Source: Bordetella genomosp. 9
GTDB taxonomy: Bacteria > Pseudomonadota > Gammaproteobacteria > Burkholderiales > Burkholderiaceae_B
NCBI RefSeq assembly: GCF_002119725.1
Contig: NZ_CP021109.1
Location: 4,340,001 to 4,404,000 of the forward strand
Direction of reading: 5' to 3'
Length of the DNA stretch: 64,000 nucleotides
In this document: positions 23,980-33,046 of the stretch, piece by piece
Layout of the letters: each line of letters opens with the position of its first letter
Position numbering within the stretch: position 1 is the first letter of the stretch
Program-made: the position numbers and the translations under genes
The notes under the pieces: generated by a model
What the model was told of the DNA's origin: nothing
The model's database searches: none
Seen by the model: the letters and a program-made list of their open reading frames with translations, nothing else

Positions 23980-25115
23980 TGCGGCCTTTCATTCTGGAAA
24001 GCGCCGCGACCGCGCACGAGGCGCTGCGCATGGCGCAACGGGCGCAGCTCCCGCATGGCCGCCGCGAGCCGGACGCCGGCGCGCCGCATCCCTACGCGGC
24101 GCCGCCGCCGGCGCAGCCGCATTCGCCCACCTCGCACCTGGACCACGATCATGACCGCCCCATGCAGTTCCTGGCGGGCGGCACGACGCTGCTGGACTTG
24201 ATGAAGCTGGACGTGATACGGCCTGCGCATCTGATCAATATCAACGCGCTGCGCCATGAGTTCGGCGCCATCGAAGCCGATGCGGACGAACTGCGCCTGG
24301 GCGCGCTGGTGCGCATGTCGGCCGCGGCAGACCACCCCGCGATACGGCGCGACTATCCCGTCATCGCCGACAGCCTGCGCCAGGCGGCCAGCCCGCAGTT
24401 GCGCAATATGGCGACGCTGGCCGGCAACGTGCTGCAGCGCACGCGCTGCCCATACTATCGCGACACCAGCTGGAAAGCCTGCAACCGTCGTGAGCCCGGG
24501 TCCGGGTGCGCCGCTCGCGATGGCGTGAACCGGCGTCTGGCCGTGCTGGGCACCAGCGAATATTGCATCGCGCACTATCCCGGCGACTTCGCCAACGCGC
24601 TTGTTGCGCTGGAAGCCCAGGTGTCCATTCTGGATGCGCGCGGGGCGCCGTACACCATGCCGCTGGAAGATTTGCACCGCTTGCCCGGCAGCAGTCCGCA
24701 CATCGAAACCAATCTGCCGGACGGCCATCTGATCACCGGTTTCACCGTACCCGCGCAACCCTGGACGCGCCGTTCGCTGTACCTGAAGATACGCGACCGC
24801 GCGTCGTACGACTTTGCGCTGGCCGCCGCCGCGGTGGCGCTGGACCTGGGACCGGACCGGATGGTGCGCACGGCCCGCATCGCCCTGGGCGGCGTGGCCA
24901 CGCGCCCGTGGCGCTCGCACGAGGCCGAACAGGCGTTGCAAGGATGGGTGCTGGACGAGACCGCCGCGCGCCGGGCTGCGGAGGCGGCCTTTCGGGACGT
25001 ATCCGCGCAGGGCCAGGCGAGCTTCAAGCCCGAACTCGGGCGCCGCACGCTGGTGAGGGCGCTGCTCGAAGCCGCGGCCTTGCCGGTATCGGGTGACGAG
25101 GACGCGACGCCATGA
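23976..25115 (+). CDS. Aldehyde dehydrogenase FAD subunit (PaoB/YagS-like) with extra Fe-S cysteines
   Basis: A 379-residue FAD-binding subunit of the PCMH/CO-dehydrogenase-flavoprotein fold. FLAGGTTLLDLMKLDV and ATLAGNVLQRTRC are the flavin-binding parts. C158, C169, C178 and C197 match the extra [4Fe-4S] cluster that is special to PaoB, so it is a PaoB rather than a xanthine dehydrogenase B subunit. An odd feature is an insert of about 40 residues (about 22-62), Pro/His-rich (HPYAAPPPAQPHS and HLDHDHDRP), between the first helix and the flavin loop. The start uses one of two adjacent ATGs (23976, 23979). The end overlaps the next gene by ATGA. Confidence 0.9.
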   Translation: MMRPFILESAATAHEALRMAQRAQLPHGRREPDAGAPHPYAAPPPAQPHSPTSHLDHDHDRPMQFLAGGTTLLDLMKLDVIRPAHLININALRHEFGAIEADADELRLGALVRMSAAADHPAIRRDYPVIADSLRQAASPQLRNMATLAGNVLQRTRCPYYRDTSWKACNRREPGSGCAARDGVNRRLAVLGTSEYCIAHYPGDFANALVALEAQVSILDARGAPYTMPLEDLHRLPGSSPHIETNLPDGHLITGFTVPAQPWTRRSLYLKIRDRASYDFALAAAAVALDLGPDRMVRTARIALGGVATRPWRSHEAEQALQGWVLDETAARRAAEAAFRDVSAQGQASFKPELGRRTLVRALLEAAALPVSGDEDATP

Positions 25116-27445
25116 CGCAGCACAGCCCCGCATCCCCCGAAAGCGCACATGGCGGCGTCCTGGGCTCCGTTCCGGATAAGGACGCCGAGGTCAGGATACC
25201 GGCCGGCGCCCGCATCGGCGAACCGCACCCGCGTGTGGACGGCTATGCGAAAGTCACCGGCCAGGCCCGCTATCCGGCCGACGAACCGGTGTCCAACGCC
25301 GCCTATGCCTTCCTGCTGACCAGCGATATCGCTCGCGGACGCATCGTGCGCATGCATCTGCAGAGCGCGCTGGCAATGGAGGGTGTGCTCGACATCCTGA
25401 CCCACGAGAACGCGGGACACGAAGCGCGTCCGCCCACGCCGCAAAGCGGCGGCGGATCCACCACCACGCTGGAAAGCGACCGGGTGTGGCACGACGGCCA
25501 GATCATCGGCGTGATCGTGGCCGAAACATACGAGATCGCGCGCGACGCGGCCCATCGCGTGCGTGTCGATTACGAAGAAGAGCCGCCGTCGGCCACCTTC
25601 GACACGCCCGGCAGCGAATCGGTACGGCGCGAGCCCGGCGAGCATCGCGACTACGAAGTCGGCGATGCCGATGGCGCGTTCGCGGGCGCCGAAGTCAAAC
25701 TCGATGCGTGGTACGAGACCCCGACGCAGCACCACAATCCCATCGAACTTTTCACGACCACCTGCGCCTGGGACCACGATGCGCTGACCATCTGGGAACC
25801 CAGCCAGTTCGTGCAGGGCCTGCGCCACAACGTGGCCCATCAGCTCGGCATGTCGCCGGAGCGGGTGCGGGTCATTTCGCGCTACGTCGGCGGCGCCTTC
25901 GGCTCCAAGGGCAGCGCGACGGCCCGCAGCGCCTGGATCGCGGTGGCCGCGCGCCGGGTCGGGCGGCCGGTCAAGCTGGTGCCCACGCGCGGCCAGGGCT
26001 ACACCATCGCCACCTATCGCGCCGAAACACGCCACCATGTGCGACTGGGCGCCAGCCGCAACGGCGCCTTGACCGCGCTTTGCCACGAAGGATGGGAAGT
26101 GACCAGCCGGCCCAGCGACTACAACGTGTCCGGCACCGAAACCACGGCGCGCGTCTACGCCTGCCCGAACATCCTCACACGGGTCAACGTCGTGCACGCG
26201 GACCGCAACACGCCTGGCTTCATGCGCGCGCCGCCCGACACCCCGTACATGTTCGCGCTGGAGTGCGCGATGGACGAGCTGGCCCTGGCGCTGGGCATGG
26301 ACCCCATCGAACTGCGCCGCGTCAACGATACCCCGCGCGACCCCGCGAACGGCTTGCCCTATTCCAGCCGCAGCCTGATGCAGTGCTTCGACGAAGGCGC
26401 CCGCGAATTCGGCTGGCAAGCCCGCAATCCGCGACCCCGGTCGCATCGCGACGGCGACTGGCTGGTGGGCTGGGGGTGCGCCACGGCGGCGTATCCATCA
26501 AATATCGCCGCTACGGCGGCGCGCGTCACACTGGCGCCGGACAGGGCGCGGGCGCAGCTGGCCGCGCACGACATCGGCACCGGTGCGTACACGGTGGTGG
26601 CGCAGACCGTGGCGCAGGCCTTCGGGCTGCCGCTGGAGCGCGTGCAGGTGGAAATGGGCGACAGCAGCCTGCCGCCCGCCTCGCTGGCCGCGGGATCCAG
26701 CCATACGGCGACCATCGTGCACGCGGTGGCCAAAGCCTGCGATCGCGCGCTGGGCCAGCTGCGGGGCGCCGCCGTGGCCGCGGGCGGCCCGCTGGCCGGC
26801 CACGATCCTCATGCCTTGCGCATCGAAAACGGCTGCCTGATCGGCCTGGACGGGACGCGCACGTCCTTCGCCGACGCGCTGGCCCACGCCGGCATGGGCG
26901 CCATCGAAGCATATGCGGAAAACGTCCCGGACGGCCTGCCGAAGGCCGCCATGCAGACGCTGTATCAGGGCAAGCCGCCCATCCTGCGCGGACACAGCCG
27001 CGAGGATGTCACCGCCTATGCCTTCGGCGCGCAGTTCGCAGAAGTGCGCGTACACCGCCTGACCGGAGAAATCCGGGCGCCGCGGCTGCTTGGGGCCTTT
27101 GCGGCCGGCACCATCGTCAATCCGCTGACGGCGCACAGCCAGTACATGGGCGGGATGATTTGGGGTTTGGGGTGCGCCCTGCTCGAAAAGACCGAGATCG
27201 ACATCCGTCACGCCAGGTATGTGAACGACAACATCTCCGAATACCTGGTGGCGGCGAACGCGGACGTCACGGACGTGCGCGTCCTGCTGGTTCCGGAGCA
27301 CGACACGGCGGTCAACCCGATGGGGATCAAGGGCATCGGCGAGATCGGCATCGTCGGCATGAACGCCGCCATCGCAAACGCGGTGCACCATGCAACTGGC
27401 CGGCGCATCCGGCGGCTGCCGATACGGCTGGAAGATATGTTGTAG
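25112..27445 (+). CDS. Aldehyde dehydrogenase molybdenum subunit (PaoC/YagR-like)
   Basis: A 777-residue molybdenum-cofactor subunit. RVDGYAKVTGQARYPAD near residue 40 is the aldehyde-oxidase a/b hammerhead start, GGAFGSKG the cofactor loop, FMRAPPDTPYMFALE the Arg-containing substrate pocket, and KGIGEIGIVG supplies the catalytic Glu (about E744). With the two preceding subunits it should oxidise aldehydes to acids using a molybdopterin cytosine dinucleotide-type cofactor. The XdhC/PaoD-like maturation factor usually encoded next door is missing here. The three genes overlap or touch, so they are one operon. Confidence 0.93.
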   Translation: MTQHSPASPESAHGGVLGSVPDKDAEVRIPAGARIGEPHPRVDGYAKVTGQARYPADEPVSNAAYAFLLTSDIARGRIVRMHLQSALAMEGVLDILTHENAGHEARPPTPQSGGGSTTTLESDRVWHDGQIIGVIVAETYEIARDAAHRVRVDYEEEPPSATFDTPGSESVRREPGEHRDYEVGDADGAFAGAEVKLDAWYETPTQHHNPIELFTTTCAWDHDALTIWEPSQFVQGLRHNVAHQLGMSPERVRVISRYVGGAFGSKGSATARSAWIAVAARRVGRPVKLVPTRGQGYTIATYRAETRHHVRLGASRNGALTALCHEGWEVTSRPSDYNVSGTETTARVYACPNILTRVNVVHADRNTPGFMRAPPDTPYMFALECAMDELALALGMDPIELRRVNDTPRDPANGLPYSSRSLMQCFDEGAREFGWQARNPRPRSHRDGDWLVGWGCATAAYPSNIAATAARVTLAPDRARAQLAAHDIGTGAYTVVAQTVAQAFGLPLERVQVEMGDSSLPPASLAAGSSHTATIVHAVAKACDRALGQLRGAAVAAGGPLAGHDPHALRIENGCLIGLDGTRTSFADALAHAGMGAIEAYAENVPDGLPKAAMQTLYQGKPPILRGHSREDVTAYAFGAQFAEVRVHRLTGEIRAPRLLGAFAAGTIVNPLTAHSQYMGGMIWGLGCALLEKTEIDIRHARYVNDNISEYLVAANADVTDVRVLLVPEHDTAVNPMGIKGIGEIGIVGMNAAIANAVHHATGRRIRRLPIRLEDML

Positions 27446-27486
27446 CGAAGCGGGCGGCACGCCGGCAGGGGCGCCGCCCCGGGCGC

Positions 27487-28530
27487 TCAGTTCACGCCGG
27501 CGGCATGCGCCTGCTGGTCGGCGTGGTACGACGAGCGCACCATCGCGCCCACTGCGGCGTGGGTGAAGCCCATTTCGTAGGCCTCGCGTTCGAACATCGC
27601 GAACGTATCGGGATGAACGTAGCGCAGCACGGGCAGGTGATGCTCCGACGGCTGCAGATACTGGCCGATGGTGAGCATATCGACGTCATGCTCGCGCATG
27701 TCGCGCATCACCTGCAGGATCTCTTCGTCCGTTTCACCCAGACCCAGCATCAGGCCCGACTTGGTCGGAACTTCGGGGTGCAGGCGCTTGAACTCCTTCA
27801 AGAGCTTCAGCGAGTGCGCGTAGTCGGATCCCGGGCGGGCCTGCTTGTACAGGCGCGGCACGGTTTCCAGATTGTGGTTCATCACGTCGGGCGGACCCGC
27901 GTTCAGGATTTCCAGCGCGCGATCCAGACGGCCGCGGAAGTCCGGGACCAGCACCTCGATCCTGGTGGACGGCGACAGCTCCCGCACCTGACGGATGCAT
28001 TCGACGAAGTGTCCGGCCCCGCCATCGCGCAGATCGTCGCGGTCTACCGAGGTAATGACCACGTATGACAGCTTGAGCGCTGCGATGGTGCGCGCCAGGT
28101 TGCGCGGCTCGTCCGGATCCAGCGGATCGGGGCGGCCGTGGCCGACGTCGCAGAAGGGGCAGCGCCGCGTGCACTTGTCCCCCATGATCATGAATGTGGC
28201 CGTGCCCTTACCGAAGCACTCGCCGATGTTCGGACACGACGCCTCTTCGCACACCGTGTGCAGGTTGTGCTCGCGCAGGATGCGCTTGATGTCGTAGAAG
28301 CGCGAGCCGGGCGCCGCGGCGCGCACGCGAATCCATTCGGGCTTCTTCAGACGCTCGGCCTGCACCACTTTGATCGGAATGCGGGCGGTCTTGGCCTGGG
28401 ATTTCTGCTTCGCGGTGGGATCGTAGGGCTTGGCGGACGCGCCGGCGGTGTCGGCGGCGGGCATCGCGGTGGACGGAGAAGCGTTGGCCCCGGCGGGCGC
28501 GGCGAAGGGGGAATCGGCGGGCGTGGACAT
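27487..28530 (-). CDS. lipA: Lipoyl synthase
   Basis: A 347-residue radical-SAM enzyme that inserts sulfur into octanoyl-bound proteins. The auxiliary cluster is bound by cysteines in VCEEASCPNIGECF, the radical-SAM cluster by CTRRCPFCDV, and the conserved C-terminal R-S-S-Y is present (MVRSSYHAD). The first 45 residues are a low-complexity Ala/Pro extension, and a later start (near the KIPIK-like segment, about residue 50) cannot be excluded. lipB lies upstream on the same strand with a Sel1-repeat gene between them. Confidence 0.96.
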   Translation of the reverse strand: MSTPADSPFAAPAGANASPSTAMPAADTAGASAKPYDPTAKQKSQAKTARIPIKVVQAERLKKPEWIRVRAAAPGSRFYDIKRILREHNLHTVCEEASCPNIGECFGKGTATFMIMGDKCTRRCPFCDVGHGRPDPLDPDEPRNLARTIAALKLSYVVITSVDRDDLRDGGAGHFVECIRQVRELSPSTRIEVLVPDFRGRLDRALEILNAGPPDVMNHNLETVPRLYKQARPGSDYAHSLKLLKEFKRLHPEVPTKSGLMLGLGETDEEILQVMRDMREHDVDMLTIGQYLQPSEHHLPVLRYVHPDTFAMFEREAYEMGFTHAAVGAMVRSSYHADQQAHAAGVN

Positions 28531-28623
28531 GTGTCGGCTACGCGCGGCGCGGCGGGGCGCCGCCTTCAGGAAAAACCCTATGATACTCCCGCACGGTTTC
28601 CGGGCCGCCGGGCCTTTTCCACG

Positions 28624-29379
28624 TTATGGGATGCGGCGCCCATCCCCTTCCGGGCGGTCAAGCAATGCCGAAAGCTCCGGCGCGGGACCGGCGCGCAGCA
28701 TCTCCACGGCCTCCCGCAGAAACGCCGGCGTGGCGGTTTCCGGCACGCGCCGCAGCCATGCAGCGGCCTGATCGCGTTGACCGCGATCCAGCAGCAGCCG
28801 CGCGTAATGGAACATGCCGCGAAAATCGCCGCCTTCGGCCGCCTGCCGGTAGCAATCCATGGCGGCGTCCAGGTCGCGCGGCACGACGTCGCCCTCCTCC
28901 AGGAAACGCCCAACCACGCCGATGGACTTGATATGCCCCATGCCCGCCGCGCGCCGATACCACTGCAGCGCCGCGGCGCGGTCGCGCGGGACGCCGCCCC
29001 GCCCGTCGCGCAGCATGTGGGCGTGGTTGTACATGCCCCAGTCCAGGCCGCGTTCGGCCGCCAGGCGGAACCAATAGGCGGCGACCACCTCGTCCCGCGC
29101 AGTGCCCCAGCCGTTTTCGTAGCAGCGGCCGACCATGTTGATGGACATCAGGTGGTCGGCCTGCGCGGCGCGCTTGAACCACGCGAAGCCCGCTTCGGGA
29201 TCGCGCGGCACGCCTGCGCCGTCCAGCAGCATCTGTCCCAGGATCGCCTGCGCCTCGACGAGCCCGTGCTCGGCGGCCGCCTGTATCCAGGGCGCGTAGC
29301 CCTCGGGCGGACCGGCCATCAGCGCGGCGAGCTGTTCGGGTGTGGTGGCTGCAATTTCGGCGGCGGAGATGGCGGGCAT
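28624..29379 (-). CDS. Sel1-repeat (TPR-like) protein between lipB and lipA
   Basis: A 251-residue protein made of Sel1-like repeats. Successive units such as AQAILGQMLLDGAGVPRDPEAGFAW, SINMVGRCYENGWGTARDE, GMYNHAHMLRDGRGGVPRDR and SIGVVGRFLEEGDVVPRDLDA occur roughly every 36 residues. No signal peptide or membrane segment was seen, so it is probably a cytosolic scaffold for protein contacts. It sits 29 bases after lipB and 93 bases before lipA on the same strand, so co-expression with lipoate assembly is likely. A role there is only inference. Confidence 0.85.
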   Translation of the reverse strand: MPAISAAEIAATTPEQLAALMAGPPEGYAPWIQAAAEHGLVEAQAILGQMLLDGAGVPRDPEAGFAWFKRAAQADHLMSINMVGRCYENGWGTARDEVVAAYWFRLAAERGLDWGMYNHAHMLRDGRGGVPRDRAAALQWYRRAAGMGHIKSIGVVGRFLEEGDVVPRDLDAAMDCYRQAAEGGDFRGMFHYARLLLDRGQRDQAAAWLRRVPETATPAFLREAVEMLRAGPAPELSALLDRPEGDGRRIP

Positions 29380-29408
29380 GTGGCGGTCCGGCGAGTCGAC
29401 GCTGCGGA

Positions 29409-30035
29409 TTATCGCGCGGCGCCGCCACAGAGCCCGGCGATACGGTCAGCCAGGCGCTCGCCCGCTTCTTCCAGCCCGGCCTTTACGCCGCAGGCGGCCA
29501 TATCGACCGTGGGCAGGTTTTCATATCCGCAGGGGTTGATGCCCAGGAAGGGTTTGAGGTCCATGTCCACGTTCAGCGCCACGCCGTGGTAGGCGCAGCC
29601 CGCGCGGATCTTGATGCCGAGCGCGGCGATCTTCGCCAGCTCGCCGTCCGCGCGCGCCACGTAGACCCCCGGCGCGCCGGCCTTGCGGCAGCCCTGTATG
29701 CCGTAGTCCGCCAGCGTGGCGATAACGGCGTCCTCGAGGCGGGCGACGTATTCCTTCACATACATGCCCGCGCGCCGCAGATCGACCAGCGCGTACGCCA
29801 CGACCTGGCCGGGACCGTGGTACGTGACCTGCCCGCCGCGGTCGGTGCGGACGACCGGTATGGCGCCGGGGTTGAGCACATGTTCCGGACGGCCGGCCTG
29901 GCCCAGTGTGTACACCGGCAGATGCTCGCACAGCCAGATCTCGTCCGCCGTGGCCGGCGTGCGGGCCTCGGTGAAAGCCTGCATCGCCTGCCACACCGGC
30001 GCGTAGTCGGCCGGCCGGTCCAACCACTTGATCAT
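29409..30035 (-). CDS. lipB: Lipoyl(octanoyl) transferase
   Basis: A 208-residue enzyme that moves octanoate from acyl carrier protein to lipoyl domains. The catalytic Lys135 (ELAKIAALG) and Cys169 (GINPCGY) fall at the same positions as in E. coli LipB. RGGQVTYHGPGQ is the family signature. The ybeD-like gene lies three bases upstream and the Sel1-repeat gene follows. It works ahead of LipA in the endogenous lipoate pathway. Confidence 0.96.
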   Translation of the reverse strand: MIKWLDRPADYAPVWQAMQAFTEARTPATADEIWLCEHLPVYTLGQAGRPEHVLNPGAIPVVRTDRGGQVTYHGPGQVVAYALVDLRRAGMYVKEYVARLEDAVIATLADYGIQGCRKAGAPGVYVARADGELAKIAALGIKIRAGCAYHGVALNVDMDLKPFLGINPCGYENLPTVDMAACGVKAGLEEAGERLADRIAGLCGGAAR

Positions 30036-30038
30036 CGG

Positions 30039-30314
30039 CTACAGAACCACGGATACCATGGGATGGCCGTGCAGGGCCCGGTACAGGTTGTCCAGCTGTT
30101 CGCGCGATGTGGCGCGCACCGTGAAGGTCAGGCCGATGTAGTTGCCGCCTTTGCTTGGCCGCATTTCGACCGTGGCGGGATCGAAGCCCGGATCGAACTG
30201 CAGCACGACTTCGGTCAGGACCTGGGCGAAGTCCGGATGCCGTTTCCCCATCACCTTGATGGGAAAGTCGGAGGGATATTCGATCAGGGATTGCTCGGGC
30301 GGGATGTGGTTCAT
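30039..30314 (-). CDS. DUF493 (YbeD-like) protein
   Basis: A 91-residue single-domain protein with the DUF493 pattern LIEYPSDFPIKVMGK ... KGGNYIGLTFTVRATSREQLDNLYRAL. YbeD has an ACT-like fold and, as in E. coli (ybeD-lipB), the gene lies just before lipB, with three bases between them here. The proposed role is regulatory and linked to lipoate use, but it is not proven. The ATG at 30314 (MNHIPPEQ) was chosen over an upstream frame start at 30392 that overlaps the aminotransferase gene. Confidence 0.9.
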   Translation of the reverse strand: MNHIPPEQSLIEYPSDFPIKVMGKRHPDFAQVLTEVVLQFDPGFDPATVEMRPSKGGNYIGLTFTVRATSREQLDNLYRALHGHPMVSVVL

Positions 30315-30339
30315 GACGTTCAGGGCCTCTCGATAAGCC

Positions 30340-31233
30340 CTAGATGGGGGCGCCGGCGCCCTTTCCAAGCAGGGCCGCGATACGCCGATCATACCCCTCG
30401 CGCAGGCGCGAATACACCGGGCCGGGCGTGCCCCCGCCGATCGGCTTGCCGTCGAGCATGCTGACGGGCAGCACTTCGCGCGTGGCCGAGGAAATCATCA
30501 GCTCGTCCGCGGTTTCGACCTCGGCGCGCGTGACGGGGCGCATTTCGAACGGGATACCGGCCTCTTCCGCCAGCTCGGCCATCAGGCCGTAGCGGATACC
30601 TTCGAGCACCAGGTGATTCTTCGGCGGGGCCAGCAGCCTGCCGCCCGCGGCAACCCATATGTTGCATGTCGCGCCCTCGGTCAACATGCCGTCGCGGAAT
30701 TGCACCACCTCGTCCGCGCCCGCATCGACCGCGCGCTGCTTGGCCAGCACGTTGCCCAGCAGCGAGACCGATTTGATGTCGCAATGGAGCCAACGCTCAT
30801 CGGGGATGGAAATCAGGGTCACGCCTTTTTCGCGCAGCGTCCGGTCGGGACGCACGAAGGGAGAGGTCATGCCGAAGACGGTAGGCGCGATGTCCTCCCC
30901 GGGAAAGCCATGGTCCCGCTTGGCAACGCCGCGCGTGACCTGCAGGTAGATCAGGCAGGAAGGCGTGAGCGAGCGTTCGATCAGGCCCTGCACCACTTCC
31001 TGCCAGGCTTCGTCGCTCATCGGCGCCGGGATACGGATGGCCCCCAGGCTGCGGCGCAGGCGGGCCAGGTGCTCCGGCATGCGGAACGGGCGGCCCTCGT
31101 AGACCGGTACCACCTCGTACACGCCGTCGCCGAAGATGAAGCCCCGGTCCAGCACCGAAATCTTCGCATCCTGCAGCCGCAGGAACTCGCCGTTCAGATA
31201 CGCCTGGCTGTCGCCCGGCACGCCCGGAATCAT
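30340..31233 (-). CDS. D-amino acid aminotransferase (class IV, PLP)
   Basis: A 297-residue fold-type IV aminotransferase. The PLP lysine is K154 in CDIKSVSLLGN, and LEGITR-like (LEGIRYGLM) and T-R-E-V-LPV segments bind the cofactor phosphate. RGFIFGDGVYEVVPVYEGRPFR is typical of D-alanine aminotransferase. It would interconvert D-alanine and pyruvate with D-glutamate, supplying D-amino acids for the wall. AAGGAG precedes the ATG at 31233, and the frame further upstream is not family-like. Branched-chain aminotransferase is a less likely alternative. The order dacC-dat-ybeD-lipB is common in Betaproteobacteria. Confidence 0.9.
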   Translation of the reverse strand: MIPGVPGDSQAYLNGEFLRLQDAKISVLDRGFIFGDGVYEVVPVYEGRPFRMPEHLARLRRSLGAIRIPAPMSDEAWQEVVQGLIERSLTPSCLIYLQVTRGVAKRDHGFPGEDIAPTVFGMTSPFVRPDRTLREKGVTLISIPDERWLHCDIKSVSLLGNVLAKQRAVDAGADEVVQFRDGMLTEGATCNIWVAAGGRLLAPPKNHLVLEGIRYGLMAELAEEAGIPFEMRPVTRAEVETADELMISSATREVLPVSMLDGKPIGGGTPGPVYSRLREGYDRRIAALLGKGAGAPI

Positions 31234-31333
31234 GTTGCGCTCCTTGAATAACCACATAAAAACAAGGGCGGACACCCGGTCCGCCCTGCGGCGCGGCCAT
31301 CCGCCGGTGGCCGCCAGCTTACACCGCCGCCGT

Positions 31334-32674
31334 CTATTGCAGGCGGCGCTTGATCATATCGAAGAGCCGCCCGAAGAAGCCGGCGCGTTCGACCGGCTCG
31401 CGCACCACCAGCGGCGCGGTCTGCAGGGTCTTGCCGTCCACGGTCAGGCGCAGCATGCCGACGCGCTGGCCTTTTTCCAGCGGCGCGACCAGCGGATCCG
31501 TGCGTTCGGCCACGGGCTTGATGTCGCCCGCCTTGCCGCGCGGCACGGCCACCCAGATCGGCGCGGGCGGCCCCAGCTTGACGGATTCCGCCTTGCCTTC
31601 CCACACGCGGGCCTCCAGCGGCGCCTGCGAGGCGTCGAACAGCTTGACCGTGTCGAAGTTCTGGAAGCTCCAGTTCAGCAGCTTCAGGCTTTCCTCGGCG
31701 CGCGTCGATTCGCTGTCCGTGCCCACCATGACGGTCAGCACGCGACGGTCGCCGCGCAAGGCCGTCGCCACCAGGCAATACCCGGCGGAATCGGTATGGC
31801 CGGTCTTCATGCCGTCGACGGAAGGATCGGCCCACAGCAGCCGGTTGCGGTTGGGCTGGCTGATTTTGTTGTAGGTGAAGCTGCGCTGCTTGTAGTAGTG
31901 GAAATACTGGGGGTGATCGGTGATCAGGTGGGTGGCGATGGTTGCCAGGTCGCGCACCGTGGTCGTGTGCTGCGGGTCCGGCAGGCCCGTGGCGTTCATG
32001 AAGTGGGAGCTCTTCATGCCCAGCCGCTCGGCTTCCTGGTTCATCATCGATGCGAAGGAAGATTCGCTGCCGCCCACGGCTTCGGCCAGCGCCACCGAGG
32101 CATCGTTGCCCGATTGCACGATGACGCCCTGCAGCAGCTCGTCCACCGTGACCGGCTTGCGCGGCTCGATGAACATGCGCGAGCCGCCCGTGCGCCAGGC
32201 GTGCTCGGACACCGGCACCTGCTGGTCCAGCGTCAGCCGTTTTTCGTCCAGCGCATTGAACACGACGTAGGCCGTCATGATCTTGGTGAGCGACGCCGGT
32301 TCAACCTGCTGGTCCGGATTCGAGGCGGCCAGCACCTGCCCGCTGTTGACGTCCACCGAGATCCAGGCGCGCGCGGCGATGGTCGGCGCGGGAATCGGCG
32401 AAACCGATACGACCTGCGACACGCCGTCCGTGTCGGTCGTCGCGATCTGTGAAGGCGACGCGCCCGACGGCGTGGTGGCGGATTGCGCCGGATTGCCGGC
32501 AGGCGCCGGCGCGGCAGAAGAGGCCTCGCCGGCCGGCTTGGCGGGCGCCGGCTTGCCGGACGATTGCGCCCAAGCCGCCGGACCTCCCGCCGCCAGGGCG
32601 GCAATCAATGCACTGGCCAGCACGCGCCGGCCAATAACCAGGGGAAGCACTCGGGGCAAACGCGGATTCGTCAT
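31334..32674 (-). CDS. dacC: D-alanyl-D-alanine carboxypeptidase (PBP5/6 family)
   Basis: A 446-residue penicillin-binding protein of low mass. A signal peptide is seen (residues about 1-37, ending A-A-W-A-Q), then a 60-residue Ala/Pro/Ser linker longer than usual. The three active-site motifs are S128-L-T-K131, S188-G-N190 and K290-T-G292. A C-terminal beta-domain (about 350-430) and an amphipathic tail ending RLFDMIKRRLQ would hold it to the outer face of the inner membrane. It trims pentapeptides to tetrapeptides. The chosen start at 32674 gives a proper signal peptide. Symbol dacA would be equally fitting. Confidence 0.93.
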   Translation of the reverse strand: MTNPRLPRVLPLVIGRRVLASALIAALAAGGPAAWAQSSGKPAPAKPAGEASSAAPAPAGNPAQSATTPSGASPSQIATTDTDGVSQVVSVSPIPAPTIAARAWISVDVNSGQVLAASNPDQQVEPASLTKIMTAYVVFNALDEKRLTLDQQVPVSEHAWRTGGSRMFIEPRKPVTVDELLQGVIVQSGNDASVALAEAVGGSESSFASMMNQEAERLGMKSSHFMNATGLPDPQHTTTVRDLATIATHLITDHPQYFHYYKQRSFTYNKISQPNRNRLLWADPSVDGMKTGHTDSAGYCLVATALRGDRRVLTVMVGTDSESTRAEESLKLLNWSFQNFDTVKLFDASQAPLEARVWEGKAESVKLGPPAPIWVAVPRGKAGDIKPVAERTDPLVAPLEKGQRVGMLRLTVDGKTLQTAPLVVREPVERAGFFGRLFDMIKRRLQ

Positions 32675-33046
32675 CGGCAAATCGGGGTTGGAAGAAACAG
32701 GAGAAGACGGCAAGAAGCCGCCAATTATAGGCAGCGGCCCTCCCGCGACGCGCCGGAAACGGTCTGTTGTTACTTCCCAACATGCAACTTTATGCAACGT
32801 AGGAGATCACCGCTTACATTATGAGACCAGGCGGCGCGTTCCATACCCCGCGCCGCCCCGCTTTTGCGCGAAAAGGACCTCATCGCCGCAGAACGCGTGG
32901 CGAACCCCGGACAGCCAACCGCCGGCCGGCTCGCACGCGGCTTGTATGTATGTAGATACATTGTTGTTACTATGCGATCCGTAGCCCGGCGACAACCGGG
33001 GCGGCCCTGCCGGCCGCATGCGGTTTTTCTCCCTGCGGTCAACCTC
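32675..33046. other. 372-base divergent region between dacC and the GGDEF-EAL gene
   Basis: This holds the promoters for both directions but no convincing gene. Visible elements: a direct repeat ATGCAAC-TTT-ATGCAAC (32782-32798) on the dacC side, and an inverted repeat ATGTAT-gtag-ATACAT (32946-32961) in an AT-rich patch on the other side. The second could be an operator of the downstream gene. A frame open from 32864 reads into the GGDEF-EAL gene, but the residues are basic and unlike a domain. Confidence 0.4.

Noticed and set aside
24575..26446. 623-residue minus-strand frame
   Set aside because: Opposite the molybdenum enzyme subunits, whose motifs are unambiguous on the plus strand.
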